A DNA stretch of 64,000 nt from Parastagonospora avenae f. sp. tritici 18332-5 (GCA_022559985.1 JAFJTR010000025.1:248001-312000), one strand, 5' to 3'; numbered from the stretch's first letter, positions 34,691 through 48,340 are shown. The notes: a model not told the origin generated them from the sequence alone. Numbers and translations: made by a program.

Positions 34691-35979
34691 GATGACGAAT
34701 TGCTTGTCTTGAAAAGAGATGGATGTATTTGGATGGTTGGTACCTAGAAGGACCATATAAACGAATATCGCTATATAGATCTCGACCAGGCCGGTGCCGT
34801 TAATCTGCTCCGAGTGCAGATCTAGGAAAGTGCCGGTAGATCTCTCCTCACTTTTCCCCTCACAGATTCATATGGTACCGTCACCTTGTGACGCAACGAC
34901 GAGGACCTACGTCGGGCTAAGCAAATTCGGACTTCGAGCTCGAGATGAAAACGGTTGCGAATGTGACTGGGCACGTGACCTTTTGCCCAAGGCCCGAGGT
35001 AGGCCTGCTCGCTCTTCAAATGTCTAACATATCCCTGCGTTGCGCAACCAATCCATGACTAGCGCAGCATGATGCATCGTATCCGGACCTGCTGTACTTG
35101 CCCTTTGAAGCACATGTACACAGTAATAGGAGTCTTCAGAGAGTATCCACAATGGAGTCTTGATATTGTTTGCAAGTAGCCGGCAGTCGCTGCCGGCTGC
35201 CACACACCTGGAGTTGTGCGAAAGTCGCTTTCATCATGCCGTATGGATCCATTGTCCTTCTGTGCGATGAAGGAGCACTCTACTCTCTTCGCTATACCAT
35301 GCGCATTGTATACGCAACTGCATCATTCGATCGTGGGACGAGTCTTAGCTGGTTCGTCGGCGCAGATCAACCAGGACTCCAGGTTATGGCTTTAGGACAA
35401 CGCAACAATTCATTGTAGATTCAGGATCACTGGAAGATGCAGTTGAATTCATGTAAGAGGCGTGTTGACTGTTGATTCACAAAGTCGTGATGACGCGAGT
35501 CATGATGCGGGGAAGTGGAAGTTTCAGGGACAAATTGCTCTCCACTTTCGAATCATCGCAAGAACAAGCAGCCGCGGCTAAAACAAGTGCACCTGGGGAT
35601 GAATCTGATGGCCTCTAGGACCAACGGAAATGCATGCCACCTGGCTCTTTCATCGGCCACGATCTATCCAGGCGCCTTTCCACCTATCGTTTGGTTCCAC
35701 AGCTTCACATTGTAGCAGCCACACACCACCACCTACTATGATAGAATTGTTCGCGTTGCCAAGCACGTCACACTTGTCCACGGACAATTCACGATCCCTA
35801 AGCCCGTCACAGGTTGATGTCGATGGCTTGCGCTAACCCCCGGTCTTCATCAAACTCGCGGAAGAATTCCAAGCATGAGTGGAACCTCAATTGATTAAAG
35901 CCACCGACATGACATCAAAAGACGACGTTGCGCCTTCTTCATTCTAGTTGTATCGACGTGGCTCTGACTTTTAACGAAT
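34691..35979. other. Divergent intergenic region with an inverted repeat
   Basis: About 1.3 kb between two divergent secreted-protein genes. Only short frames without domains. An 8-bp-arm inverted repeat is listed separately. Confidence 0.4.
35178..35198. repeat. Inverted repeat containing CGG-N9-CCG
   Basis: Perfect 8-base arms AGCCGGCA/TGCCGGCT with a 5-base loop. It contains CGG (35181-35183) and CCG (35193-35195) spaced by nine bases, the inverted-triplet form recognised by Zn2Cys6 dimers. It lies about 800 bases before the esterase and 490 bases before the DUF3237 gene. Confidence 0.35.
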
Positions 35980-36820
35980 ATGCTGTCAAACATGCTGAGT
36001 CGATTTGCTCTGCCGCTGGCATTCTTCGCCTTTTGTACGACTCGACTCAAGCTTGATCCATAACCAGCTAATCTTTTGCAGTCCTAGCTCTTGTCAACGG
36101 TCTTCCTCTCGAGACCCGCGATGACCTCGTCTCACGTCAGACAAAGAGTCTCCGGATTCTGCCTCTCGGCGACTCCATCACGTGGGGTTTCATTAACGGA
36201 GGTGGATCCAATGGCTATCGCGAGCGACTTCTCGCCGACCTGAAGTCCGGAGGTTACAGCGTTGATTTTGTTGGAACGCAGAAGTCTGGCACCATGGCAG
36301 ACAAAGATAACCAAGGCTTCCCTGGCTACACTATCAGTCAGATCCGCGGTGTTGCTGCTGGAGGTTTGGCTCTTAAGCCCAACGTGGTCTTGCTTCATGC
36401 AGGTACCAATGACTTGAACCGAGGAAACCCCGCTTCGGAACCGGACGCGCAAGCACCCCAGAGGCTCGGACAACTGATCGACGACGTCCTCAAGGCAGTG
36501 CCGGATGCTGTTGTCATCGTAGCCAAGATCATCCAATCGAAGCAGTCTGGTCTCAATGCCAACATCAAGACCTTCAACAATGCGATCCCGGCCATCGTCG
36601 CGGCAAGGGTTTCCAAGGGCTCCAAGGTTTCCGTGGTCGACATGAGCGTGCTCAACACGAGCAGTGATCTGAGTGACAACCTGCACCCGTAAGCCCAGCT
36701 ATTTACAATTGTCTGAGAACTTCTTGCTAATGGTTGAATAGGAGTGTTGCGGGTTACGCTCGCATGGGTGACATCTGGAACGCCGGAATCACGGCCGTAG
36801 CCAGTCAGATTCCCGCTTAA
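35980..36820 (+). CDS. Secreted SGNH/GDSL esterase (CE3-like)
   Basis: Predicted extracellular ester hydrolase of 246 residues, likely removing acetyl groups from plant polysaccharide. Exons 35980-36034, 36082-36688 and 36742-36820. Seen: a signal peptide (LSRFALPLAFFAFFLALVNG), a possible Arg-type propeptide site, the nucleophile block RILPLGDSITWGF, block II GYRERLLADLKSGGY, the Asn block LHAGTNDLNRGNP and the Asp-His block DNLHPSVAGY, rebuilt across intron 2. These blocks and the G-x-N-G-Y-R arrangement fit carbohydrate esterase family 3. No carbohydrate-binding module. Start could instead be the ATG at 35992. Confidence 0.9.
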
Positions 36821-37659
36821 AGTTCAGCCGTTTTGGAGGCGCATTTGACGTCCTGGCAGAATTTGATCAATAGGACCTGCTGTAGCACAGTACTCAATAA
36901 AGTTTGTGTGAATCTTAAATATCTACTGTGTCCCATAGAGGCGAAATCGACTTACGCCAACCTCGCCTGCGCTTAAGTTGAGTTGAAGCATATTTTTGTC
37001 TAAGTTCAGCTTAAACATTGATCAAGGTGAGAGTGCGACCATGCGGCGTGTGAAACTTGCAATATTTTTGCTGAAGGCCCATGGGTAGGTGTCGCGGCAT
37101 GCTGACAGCGTGCGTCATGACCGCCAAGGGTCAGAGGGGTTCTGCAAGAGATGCGATCCCGGAGTTATATCCGTACCTTGGATCGCTCTCACGTTTTATA
37201 CAATAAGACCAGAGTGCGGCACATCAAAGCGACCGACGTTGAACCTTGAAACAATTGCAAGGGACTCTCACTGCATGCGTCCGAGAGACTACCTATGGTA
37301 ACGGCGTGCCGTATCTTGTCGGAACCGTGTGCACAATCCCGCATCAAATACGGCGCATTTTCTCCAATCACTATCATATGTGCAATGGGCTGGGCACGAA
37401 CTGTGAAATGCTCCCTAGGCACCATGCCACTCGGCGACACCCTGTAAGCGAAAGCTTGCAGGGAACCCTATACCTTATCTGACATGATCCTGTAGCGAAA
37501 CATGCCAAAGGTTCTGCAAGCCATGTTGCAATGTGGGCTTATATTCTCAAAGCTAAGGCACGAAAAAAGGCATGGATTCTACATAGATCTGCTGCACCCC
37601 CGGCTGTTGAAAGTCTGGCATTGTCTTTGGCAGCGTTTTCCTTCCTTCACTTCTTCATC
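36821..37659. other. Intergenic, no gene seen
   Basis: Esterase 3' flank with an AATAAA polyadenylation-like signal at 36896-36901, then the glycosyltransferase promoter. The glycosyltransferase frame is open back to an ATG at 37531, which could extend its N-terminus. Confidence 0.4.
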
Positions 37660-38988
37660 ATGATTGCTTCAGCCGGCATGAAGCGCAGTTTGGCGTTCAG
37701 TTTCGCCTTCATCATGGCAATGTTCATGGTCGCTCAGCTCTTCGTTGGGCCTGAGCGAACCGTGCAGTCCGTTAAGGATACAACCCACAAGTTCGTTGCG
37801 CGACATGTGAAAGAATGAAACCCGTATTGACAAGGTGTTAGGATATGTGAGGCTACAAAGAAAAAGCCTTTGACTGCGACACAATCGCTACAGGCCCTCT
37901 GGTCTTCGATCAAGGTTCCACTCACAGCGAAGACTTACGCTGATGCGGACGGCAACAAGTTCAACCTCACTCAAAAGCCAATCTGGACGAAGCCGTTGGG
38001 CAAGGACATCTTGATAATCGACATCGATACCCGACAGCCGACCGGTTACAACCAGATTCTGAACAATCGAAAGCTCAACTGGGAGAAGCTCGGTGACGGC
38101 GCTTACATGGACGAAGACGTTGGCTTGACCTCCTCAGCCATCTTCAATCACTACTTGTACTCGCAAATCCACGGATACGACTATGTGTTCTTCCAAGCAA
38201 AGGAAGTCGGTTATCAACACCACACTTGGGTGAAGGTCCATGCCATTCCTGAACTGCTCAAGGACTACAAGTTCGTCGTCTTCCTAGACGCCGACGTCAC
38301 TGTAAATCACATGGAAGTCCCATTAGAGTGGCTGTTCAACAAGTGGAAGATTACGCCTGAGACATCCCTCGCTTTGCCGAACGACGTTACCCGGGAAGGT
38401 TGCAACACATGCGATTCCAAAGGGCAAGTGATGCTGAGCTCTGGCTTCATGGTTGCGCAGAACATACCGCACAAGCACAAAATATTCGATGAATGGAAAG
38501 CATGTCCGAACGAAACAAGATACCCAGGTTGCGGTCACTGGGCGTATAACTGGGCGCACGAACAACGGGCACTGTCCGAGTTTCTTCGCTACGATGAGGA
38601 ATTGAATTCCAACAACAACATCCTCGTAAGTTCTTTCAGACTAAATCGCCTGTAATACAATATCAGGCTAACACGGACACAGCCTCTTCCTTGCGACGAC
38701 GCCAACGGCAACCCCGAGATAGAAGAGATAAAATATCCAGGCATGACGTTCTACTCCGATTGCAAGGGCAACTTCTTCCAACACCATTGGTTAGCCGGAG
38801 GCAAGAAGATGGCGAAGTCGGCGATTGCAGATTCGGTGATGCAATCGATCGGCGAAGTCGTACAACGCGCTTTATGGGCTGGGCAGGACAATCTGGTGAT
38901 CAATCAGACTGCGCAAGCAGTGGCGGACCAGGAACAACAGCAACACATAAAACCACAGGAACCGCAGGGTGATGTTTCGGGATCGTAA
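37660..38988 (+). CDS. GT-A type glycosyltransferase (GT34/Gma12-Mnn10-like)
   Basis: Predicted Golgi type II membrane glycosyltransferase of 394 residues. Exons 37660-37806, 37894-38625 and 38683-38988. Seen: an N-terminal membrane anchor (SLAFSFAFIMAMFMVAQLFV), the sugar-nucleotide binding strand and DxD motif (FVVFLDADVTV), LSSGFMVAQN, and the acceptor-side HWAYNWAHEQRALSEFLRY. The last part is Gln-rich. The overall pattern fits the galactosyl/mannosyl GT34 family acting on protein-linked or wall glycans. The first donor (GTGAAA at 37807) is weak but is the one that joins the frames. An upstream in-frame ATG at 37531 is possible. Confidence 0.72.
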
Positions 38989-39223
38989 TAGCATAATCTC
39001 GAGATTTTGCTTGGGAGAACGGAGTTCAAGGGCTCATCTGGAAGCCCTACTTGCTGCATTTATTAAGCGAAAATACCTATTTCTAGACAGTTCATAGAAT
39101 GTATAGTTTTTGTCTTGTACCCAATACTCTAACGGAAAGGCAAGTAAAGCCAAATAGCCGACCGAAACGCCCCAACAGCTCTAGTATCTTACATCTGCAA
39201 TCTGACTATGTCTCAAACACCAC

Positions 39224-42200
39224 TCACTCTGCCTTCTTGCTGGCCTTAGTCCTCAACTTGAAGAGCACATACACCAAAGCATAGCTCGAGATCGCGAAGA
39301 TGACGCATATGCCAGCATCCCTCCATCCATACGAGTATTCGTTCAGGTTGATAGTGCGCAAGTAGTCACTACCCTGCTTATACTGACATACTCTGCAAGC
39401 GGCCGTCGCGTCAGGGTTGATTAGGTTGTTCCCGCTACCTGGACCACCCAACCATGCCTGCAGGTACTCGGCGCACGTCTGGCCGGATGGTGGGTCGAAT
39501 ATCGAAAATTCGCGTTCTGTGCACTGTATGTTCCAATCCCAGTCAGAGAAGACTAGCAGGGAGCCCATCAGGTAATTGAACGGATTGAGGTAGTACATCC
39601 AGTAGCGCCAGAATGGTTGAATCTGAGAATAAGGAACCAAGACACCGCAGAAGGAGATGAGTGTTCCGAAGAGTAGAGGATTGACCAGGGATGCAAAGAC
39701 AGCGTTCGGCGCATACGCAGCGATCAGTTGGCCAATACCAGTATAGATAAACTGATACATGAGCATGACGAAGAAGATCGCGCCCGCCTTTTCAGATGAA
39801 GTGGGTAGACCAGCGGTATAGTAGAAGCACAAGAAGTAGAGGATGGCGTTGGCGATGAGATAGGGAATCTCGGAGACAATCAGACCTGTAACGAACGCAA
39901 TCCAGGAGTACATCTTTGACTTCTTCTCGCGTGTTTCGTAGACATCGCGGCGTTCAATGAAAAGGGGTTGCAGCTGGGCAATCGCACCCGGAGCGACGAA
40001 GATGTAATTAAACAACGCGAACAGTATGATTTGTTGTTCAGCGACGGAGTGTCCGATCTTCCAGAAGGAGAAGCCTACGACTAGGGCGACGCCGATGTGT
40101 AGTGCGAACTTGTTGTTGATATAGTCGACATTGCGGAATAAACTCTTGTTGCTCCTTTCGCTCACGATCTTGACCTGCGTCCAGAGGCTCGTGGCAAACT
40201 CGTGGCCATCATCAGTCGTGCCAGGTGGCTTCATTGCAGCATCTTGAATCATGCTGTCCAGCTCCTGATGCATGCGAGCCGATTCCGGTGATTCTAGCCA
40301 GATCTGATTCCAGTCCTTGCCGCTCGCGTGTTTGCCGTGGACGACGTCAATCATGTGTTCTGCAGGGTTGACGCTTGTCGGACAGGGCGCACCGTAGCGT
40401 CCGAAGTACTCTCGAATGACGTCCGCGTTATCGCCGATATCACCAAAGTAGACGGTCTTGCCACCGCGGGCTAGGAGAAGAAGTGTATCGAATTGGGTGA
40501 AGAGCTGGGCGCTTGGTCTTGAGGAGTCAGTGAGTTAGCGTGTGTCAGATCATGGATAAGCTGAAGCAACTTACTGGTGTATAGTAACTAGAACAGCTTG
40601 GCCAACATCAGCCAATTTTCGGAGAAAGCGAACAGTATTGTAAGCTGCTTGGCCATCTAGCCCAGAAGTTGGCTCATCCAGGAAGATGAGAATGGATGGC
40701 TTGGACACAAGCTCTACCCCGATGGTCACGCGCTTACGTTGCTCTACTGAGAGACCCGCACCCAATCTGCCAATCAAAGTATGCTCAAGATCATGCAGTT
40801 CCAGAAGATCGATAATGGTATTGACGTAGGCCAGCTTCTCTGCGCGAGGGGTCTCGCGGCTTTGACGCAGAAGCGCGGAGAATTCAAGAGCCTCTCGGAC
40901 AGTGCAGAAGGGTTCGTGAACATCGAGTTGCTCGCAGTAGCCAGCAGATCTTTGGAATGAAACTGGGAGTGGGCGACCATCGACGAGTATCTCTCCTCGA
41001 ATAGTTCCTTCTGTTTTGCGTTGCGCAAGCACGTCGAGTAGTGTAGTTTTTCCGGCACCTATGGTGAGAATAAGTTAGTAGGGCTTCCCCGGAGGTACTG
41101 TTGCATGACACTTACCTGATGCACCCATTAGTGCTCCAAGCATCCCGGGCTTACAGTAACCGTGTACATTGTCGAGCAGTGTCCTGTCTCCTGTTGGGGT
41201 CTTGACGACGTATGAGAGGTTCCTCCACGTGAATATGGACGTGTTGCGAATTAAGCTGGTCTCTGCCTCATGTCCTGATGCATCTGCACTCCTAGCTTCC
41301 TTATTGGCAGCTGATTCCTTTTCGTTGTTTTGAGCTTCCTCGTCTGCCGGTATTGGTAGGTGGGTGACCTTCTTTTGATTCTCCCGCGGTATCAACAACG
41401 CCCCTCCAGAACCTGCGGTATCATTCCACCCCATCGTAAATACAACAGTCATAGCGACAAACAATACCCACCAAGCAAATAGAATGCCCACATTTCGCCA
41501 GATGTTCGATGGCGAGTATGAGAGGCTTGCAAGGTATTGTTCTCCGGTCACTTCCGTGGCGCCTGGGAGTGCTCCTGCAATGCCCGCGCAGGCCTGGTGG
41601 TTCTTGTCGAGATACTGAGGAAGGAAATTAGGAACCAGGTTGTTGTAAGCGCAGGGTATGATGCGGTCTTTGAACTCATTTGCCATGAGCGCTTCGAAAC
41701 CGTAAGCCAGTGGATTGATCCAATACACCCACACGAACCATGGATGCATGGCGGGTTTAGGGATCTAGAGGTAATATTCAGTTAGTCGGGAACTTGAATT
41801 CATGCACGGTAGTGCATCACACACCATGTCTTTCGCGTTACTTACCTGATATCCAATGTACAAAACCAGAGCCGTGACTGAGAAGCCAGAGACCTTTGAC
41901 GCGGCATCGAAGTTCGGAAATGCAGCGCCAATCATCCTGAAAAAAGCTGTCATGACAAAAGTTGCCACGTATGTGATAAACCAATTTGTAAAGAACGCTG
42001 CAGCAGTGGCCTTGAGCACCGTCATCCAATAAATTACAACAACAAATGTGGTGACCTGGAAGAACAAGATGGGGACGTCGGCTGCAATTTGCGCAACGCA
42101 AAAGGCAGCTGGATGGTAGAAGGCAAAGTTTTTGTGTTTGGCGAGAATGGGACGTCCAGCATAGGAGTCTGTGACTTCAGACATTGCCAACAGGGCATTG

Positions 42201-43824
42201 AAAAGCAGGATGAGGAAGAGCGCACCGCCTTTGACGAAAAGGCCGGCTGAGTTGTCGGGCGCGTTGTAGAACAAGGATCCAGCGATGAGGGCTTGTACTA
42301 TTGTAGAGCCTTGTTTGATAGCAAAGGTAGGCTTGTCTCCCCAAATGATCTGGTATTGACGGGTAACACACGCTTCAACTTGTTTCCGGAACGAGACTGT
42401 CATGGGGGAGTTGTTGGGAAGGTGATTCGACTTATCTATAGAAACGGCCGCTCGGAACATCTCCGTGTTAATTTTGGCTCCTTCCGTGGTGGGGTAATCG
42501 AGCTCGCGGTCCATGATGGGCTTGATGCTAGACTGTTGATAGGCTTGTCTCAGCTCGGTATTGTTACGTGGAAAGCGCGCCTCAAATCCAGGCTTGATTT
42601 GCCGCTCGCTAGGCACAGTTACTCCGGTAAGAAAGTCGGCAACATTTGCTCCGCTGCCGCATACGAATCCCTGCGACTCCATGAAAGGACGTGCCTCCTC
42701 TCGCGACCCATAGAAGACAGTCTTGCCCTCGTCGAGCACGAGGACCTTGTCGAATAGATCGTAGATACCATTGCCAGCTTGGTAGAGTGTGACGATGGTA
42801 GCTATACCCATTGCATCAGTCAGACATCGCAAAGCATGCGTGTATTCGAGGGCCGTGGAAGCATCGAGACCTCGTGTAGAGTTGTCCCAGCACATAATGC
42901 TAGCTTTTGTGCTGAGCGCCTCGATGATGGACACCCGCTTCCGCTCTCCGCCAGATACACCGCGTACATAGGCATCGCCGACCTTTGTATCTTCCGTATG
43001 AGCTATGCCCATGGACTCAAGGAGGAACTCCTTGAATTGCTGTCGATATTCTTCAGGGCTCGAACAGCCCTTGGGCAACGTCTTGGGTATGCTGAGGCGG
43101 GTCGCAAAGTCCATGGTCCTACCCACCGTAAGGGTAGGATAGAAGAGTTCTTCTTCAGTATTAATCACGATATTCCCGCGGTATTGTCCGGCTTCCTCGG
43201 GGGTAAGCGAGCCGTAGTGAACATCGCCCTCGATTTGTGTATACCTAAGACTTGTGAGCTACATCGGACGCCAGGATTCGAGTTGATTCGACGTACCCTT
43301 TCCTCTTGTTTGCTAACATCTTGAGAAGCGTCGTGCACCCACTAGGCCACAATAGTCAGCATCGTACGGAAAGAATATATGCTGTTCGGAACAAATTACC
43401 TCCCAGGCTTGCCAAGAACAAGAAGCATCTCTCCGGGCTTGACATGACCTGAACTGGAGTCCAGAATGGTCCTCAATTTCGGCTTCTGTCGTGATTCTCT
43501 AATCTGCTGAGGGATGTTGAACTGAGAGAAGAAGTTCTCTTGCAGATGGGCATCAGATGGCATCACCTTGACGGTGAGATCTTTCCACGTGATACCGAGC
43601 TTGCGTCCCTCAGCAACGTCGTTGCCTTGCATCTCTTTGACTTGCGGTGCCAGCCTCCATTCATTCACTTTCGTCTTAACAGAGTCGGCATCTCCTTCGT
43701 CTAAAGTTTGTTGGATATCATCTTCGTGATACGATTTGCTGGAAAATGTGCGCGATAAAGCTCGAAAGATGGATTCGCCAGTCCCCGAGCCTATCGAAAT
43801 GCCGCTTCTTGGGCGTTCACCCAT
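39224..43824 (-). CDS. PDR-type ABC transporter (full-length, NBD-TMD twice)
   Basis: Plasma-membrane pleiotropic drug-resistance pump of the ABCG/Cdr1 type, about 1431 residues. Exons 43824-43400, 43341-43297, 43244-41846, 41764-41116, 41058-40575 and 40517-39224. Seen: NBD1 with degenerate Walker A GKPGSGCTTLL and signature VSGGERKRVSI, then TMD1; NBD2 with Walker A GASGAGKTTLL, degenerate signature LSVEQRKRVTI, Walker B FLDEPTSGLD and switch HQPSAQLF, then TMD2. The second exon is only 45 nt and lies in the Walker A region. The reversed-degeneracy pattern (one canonical and one altered site) is usual for PDR pumps. Xenobiotic or metabolite export is inferred; substrate unknown. The gene converges on the glycosyltransferase, 235 bases apart. 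Confidence 0.94.
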
Positions 43825-45964
43825 GGTGACTATGGGGGAGATAAAAGAAGAAGACAAGATCTAGTCAAAAGATTGTAGTGGTGTGTGGATTCAACATGGG
43901 GGTTACAAATGATCAAGTATGAAATGTGCCGAAGAAAGCATCATAGACAATACGAAGCACAGTCATCGGAGATTGCGATTACCTATCACCAAAACATGAC
44001 CGAGACATTTGTGGTTGTACGGATCGGACCAATATTGGCCTGAGAACTAGAGCCGCGTACATGATGTCGAGCGAGATCCGGTGTGAAGCCCATGGCTGAA
44101 ATCATGACCCACAAAACACAATGGCCTCTGGCGATGTGATTGGCTGTTTCGCCATTTGAATGCTGTATTGCACAAGCCGGTCTCAGAAAATCAGCGGTCG
44201 GCATGTATTTGCTGACTGGATCGGAACAAAAAGTTGTTGTACATCCAATCTGACCTTGTTAGCGTTGTACGAAGCAGGTCCGAGAGGTACAAAGGCTTGT
44301 ACGAAGTTGCGTTTCGGCCGATCAACAGATCAAACTGCGCATAGCGATGCGTCATCTCATTTTGATTCTCGTAGAACTTCACCATAGGTGTTTTGTTACT
44401 TTTCATTGTATTTCGAGGTTGAGGTTGCTTAGATATCCATGTGCCGTCATTCTAAACGCTGCGTATTTGATGTACAAAAACTTATCTAATGAATCCAAAA
44501 CAGCGACTTTAATGGGTTACACAGCTCAGTGGAAATTATCACTACCCCATACGCGCAGGATAGAAGCGGGTGACGCCGCCGCCTGTATGTACGACAAAAC
44601 TTGAGAAGTCGGTGTTCGGCACATATCTTTCACCGTGGTGAATAATGCGGCTCAATACCAAGACGCTAGCCAGGGCCGGGCGCCTTAGAACCCTGTAACT
44701 GCACCGATCACTTTCAGTCTTCAAGTGTCAACACTCGCTATTAAGATCGATATGTCTCAACGTGTCTTATGGTAAGACGAGCATAGCCTTCCGGCCACTT
44801 CCGCCCTGCCCTGCTATTCTTGGATATACAAGCGCCCCCCTCAATGATGAAGGCCTCACGTTCATCGCTAGATTGGAGAAGAGGTCCAGTTATGAATTGT
44901 TGTTGAGTATTCAATTCCTCATGAGAACCTATTATTACTTGTACGAAGTCCACCCAGCACCTGTGAATTCTCATACCAAACGCAGAAGTCCTTCCAACAC
45001 TTCCCAGGACTTGAGTAGTAACTATGAGTACTTCTCTGAGGCCTTGTCTAGGGTAAGTTTAAGGCATGTTTCCAGACATGTTGTACACTTGGGTAGTGAC
45101 AGAAGATTGTGGTGGAATAATCGCTTTCGGTGAGATTGCCTCCTTCGCGTACTTCTTGTACGGGCTTAAGGGCGACTTCCTCTTGCACCAGGTCGACTTG
45201 TCCCTGTCCACATATAGATCATCTGGTTTAACGAAACAAATCTCATGATACAGAGGAAGTAACGCACGGCCCCATGTTGATGGCGGGCAAGGACTAGTGT
45301 GAAAATGTTGGAGCCAACCTTGAAAGCAAGCAGAAATTGCTGAATCTGAGCATGTCCATTCAAAGATATGGGGGGGTGAATGGATACGCGAGCCGGCAGG
45401 TGAATCACTGGTGTAGCTGATTGCTTTGAGTACTGTTGACCGTGGGGAAATCGGGCGCTGAGCCCCACCAGGCGCAGGCAAGATTCCTGTCCGCCCTCAC
45501 CCAAGAAGAAGATTTTATCGTAGCCTGAATATTCTTGAAAGCTTTCGCAGAATTGGTTGTGAATATATTAGAGCAGTGTATATCTTCAGGCTCTCTTATA
45601 AACTTAATAAGTATGCTCCTAAAGACTACCGGTATTGGATCGCTTCGCGCGTGTGTAAAGCGGACACGAATTCCGCCGCTGCCTGAGCTATTGAACGCCA
45701 TGTGCCGTCTGCAAGCACCATGCGCTGTGAGGGTGTTTGCATGATTTTTAATGAAACGTCGGAGCCGGGAATCGCTGATGTACACCGATGCGATGCGCAA
45801 ACTCTTGAACTGATTGTATGATGTGCTGGCGAAGTAGTTGGTGAAGATATCGTTGCAAACCGGTGCAAAGTCGCAGCACGAGACCCTATAGTGTACATAT
45901 AAGTGCATCTGTAAAGAACGAGATTCTCGATGCTACTCCGTGCGGAGAGACTCTACTCGCTACC
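43825..45964. other. 2.1-kb interval without a supported gene
   Basis: The PDR gene promoter and a gene-poor stretch. The longest frame is minus-strand 45405-45908 (167 codons), which lacks a domain and a convincing start. No repeat, tRNA or intact transposon seen. Confidence 0.4.
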
Positions 45965-47651
45965 TTATAACTTCGCACAAAACGTCTGCGCTGGAACGAT
46001 TCCCCCACTCCTATCCGGAGGCTCCCTCATCGCCACTTCCCTCGTCCTCGCCAAACTCTCCAGCTCATCCAGTCTGTTCAGGGTACCCTTCAAGTGCTCC
46101 TCAAACCCTTCCTGGCTACATATGTCGCGGAAAGCGTTTTGCATCGGGACACTGTCTGCTCTCACCATGCCATTGGCGTCGATGTGCACAATGTTGATGT
46201 GGTCAAAAGGTTGGACGAAGTCAGCGCGCGTGATGATCTGGCGGGCTTCGTGAAGAGGAATTTCGGGGAGAATGAACTGGTTGGGATCGCGAATGGTTTG
46301 CTCGCGGAGGACCAGTGCGCGGGCAAGGATTATAGCTGCGGCCTAGGAGGGATTAGCAGGCTACCTCAGATGAGTGATGGAGACGAAGACATACGCAGAA
46401 CTTCTGTTGCTCTTCAACGTCGTCGTCCATTGTATCCCCCAAGATCCAGCATTGGTTAAGAAACCATGACTTCTCTCTTCGGTTGATCTGTTTGCATGTG
46501 TCGAGCATGTCACGAGACTTTGAGACCTGGTTGAGAAAGATCAATCGCCCGCCAACCTGCGCAAAGACCTCGTCTAGTATACTCTGCGGCACATCCTCGT
46601 TGTGGAAGCGGGCACGATATCGCCTGAGTGAGTCGACTACCACATCCTTACGTACGTCCTTAATATTATGGACATGCATGTTGGTTGCATGCGGTATCAG
46701 ACGCTCCAGTGTCCAGTGTTCATCCGACGTGAAGACTACAGTCACCAGCTCGTTGCTTGCCCAGATCTCGGCTCGCTGCTGCAGGATCTCAAGAAGATGT
46801 TTCCCTCCCTCATCAGGCTTGAACAAGTGTATGTTGTTGATGATCATGAGAAGTGGCTTGTGACGGCTCTTCCGCATTGACAAAGCGACTTTCTCCAACT
46901 GATTCAGCGCCCGCTCGATATCTAGAAGCGGCGTGCTGTCTCTTGGACCTCGGATACTGAACAAGCCTCCGATGTAATCTTCATGGAACTCATAGTCGAT
47001 AGCTTTCCCAAGCCTCGTACGAAACACTTCAAGATCATTGTGTGCTTCGAGCATAGCAATGCCGTCTCCGTTCACGCGACGCATAGCTTCGAGCAGCAAA
47101 GCTCGCTTGCCTGTGCCGCGCTCACCGATGATCAGATGATATCTGCCTCTGGTCTTGCCATTGACGATCTCGTTCACTTCTTCCTGTTCTGCTCTAGGCA
47201 CCCAGCATTCCTTTTCCACAATCTCCTGCATCTGATCAGGGCCTACGCCATATGCGATGCGCCCAAGCGCAACACGCTCTTGTGAGCTGTAGCCTGCCGC
47301 GAAAGCATTCTCGATCTTATTGCGTACGGTGCGCTTGTAGAACAGGGAATATGCGTAGCCGCCGAGACCGAGGCCGAGGAGCGATATTAAGGCTACAGTG
47401 CTGCCTTCGAGTACGCTTCGGGCAAACTTGCTACGATCTTGCTTGTCCTCGGGACGTGGACAAGGCTCTGATGGGACGCCACCAGTTCGCAAGGTTGACT
47501 GGGATAGGATAGGTGAGGCTCGGAAACGTGATGTTTGTTTGCCGAGGGGCAGCAGAAGCCATCCTGCGCGTGTCAGTCTGGTGACATACCGCTCCTTCCC
47601 CCTCATGTCGCCTGACTCACCTCGTTTTATACTTTGAACAGTGCGTGGCAT
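45965..47651 (-). CDS. Mitochondrial-type P-loop AAA ATPase
   Basis: Protein of 525 residues; exons 47651-47621, 47563-46395 and 46342-45965. The first intron (GTGAGT...GCGCAG, 57 nt) is a multiple of three and could be retained. Seen: a basic N-terminus (RGWLLLPLGKQTSRFRASPI) like a mitochondrial targeting signal, a transmembrane segment (VALISLLGLGLGGYAYSLFY), a P-loop GERGTGKRALLLEAM, a Walker B-like PLLMIINNIHLF, a sensor-like ELVTVVFTSDEHW and a C-terminal winged-helix-like tail. It resembles Orc1/Cdc6-like STAND/AAA domains of mitochondrial inner-membrane proteins; it lacks the RRM of Yme2/Rna12. Function unknown. Confidence 0.78.
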
Positions 47652-48340
47652 TCGTCACGGCCTATTTGCAATTTGCAATGGTGCACAATGCCACGATGTA
47701 GTTGTTGTGGATAGTGAAGCTCGAGTGCCTAGGCATCTTACCTTGATCTAAGCGTTTGACGTGCCGTGTTTGCCGTGATATACGTTTCCCCTGAGCATAA
47801 TCATATAGGAAAACTTCGTAAGACGTACGAACATGTATTGCGCAATGCTACGACACGCATACCTATATCCAAAGCTTCACGATGGCAGTCTCCAGCGCAG
47901 GACGGGGTGAAGTCCGTGGACCCTGAAATTAGTGTCCGAGCCGGTGGGTTGATCTATAATTGGTGGCGATTTCCCCTGAGATGAACACGCGGCCTCTGAG
48001 ATACAACATTCAATGAATGTATCATCAACGAATAAAAGCCATTTCTACGCATAGACCTATATAATTCAATGCATCTCCCTGGGCAGGTGAAGCATCATCG
48101 CAACGGATGAAGACCAAACTCATCTTGCTCCGACATCGCTTTAACCCAACGCAGCTAGAACAACCGATCTACGTTCCAGAACGATATCACATACCGTCGG
48201 ACATCTTGGCGAGCCGTTGCTATTAACAGGTGATCGACTAGGTCCACGCAACACGAGACCCTAACACGTTCTCCGCCTCCGCATCTCGCCATGTCTTCTT
48301 CTTCCCTCATGGAGCTGGCCTCCCACGACTGCACTCCAAC
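47652..48340. other. Divergent promoter region before the ferroportin-like gene
   Basis: About 690 bases between two divergent genes. Contains the upstream ORF described separately. Confidence 0.4.

Noticed and set aside
29722..43824. A possible secondary-metabolite cluster (O-methyltransferase, rhodopsin-domain protein, esterase, glycosyltransferase, PDR pump)
   Set aside because: No polyketide, peptide or terpene synthase and no cluster regulator lies among them; large gaps separate the genes. Neighbourhood alone does not support a pathway.
45405..45908. Minus-strand 167-codon frame in the PDR/ATPase gap
   Set aside because: No domain or convincing start and it overlaps other frames; likely chance.
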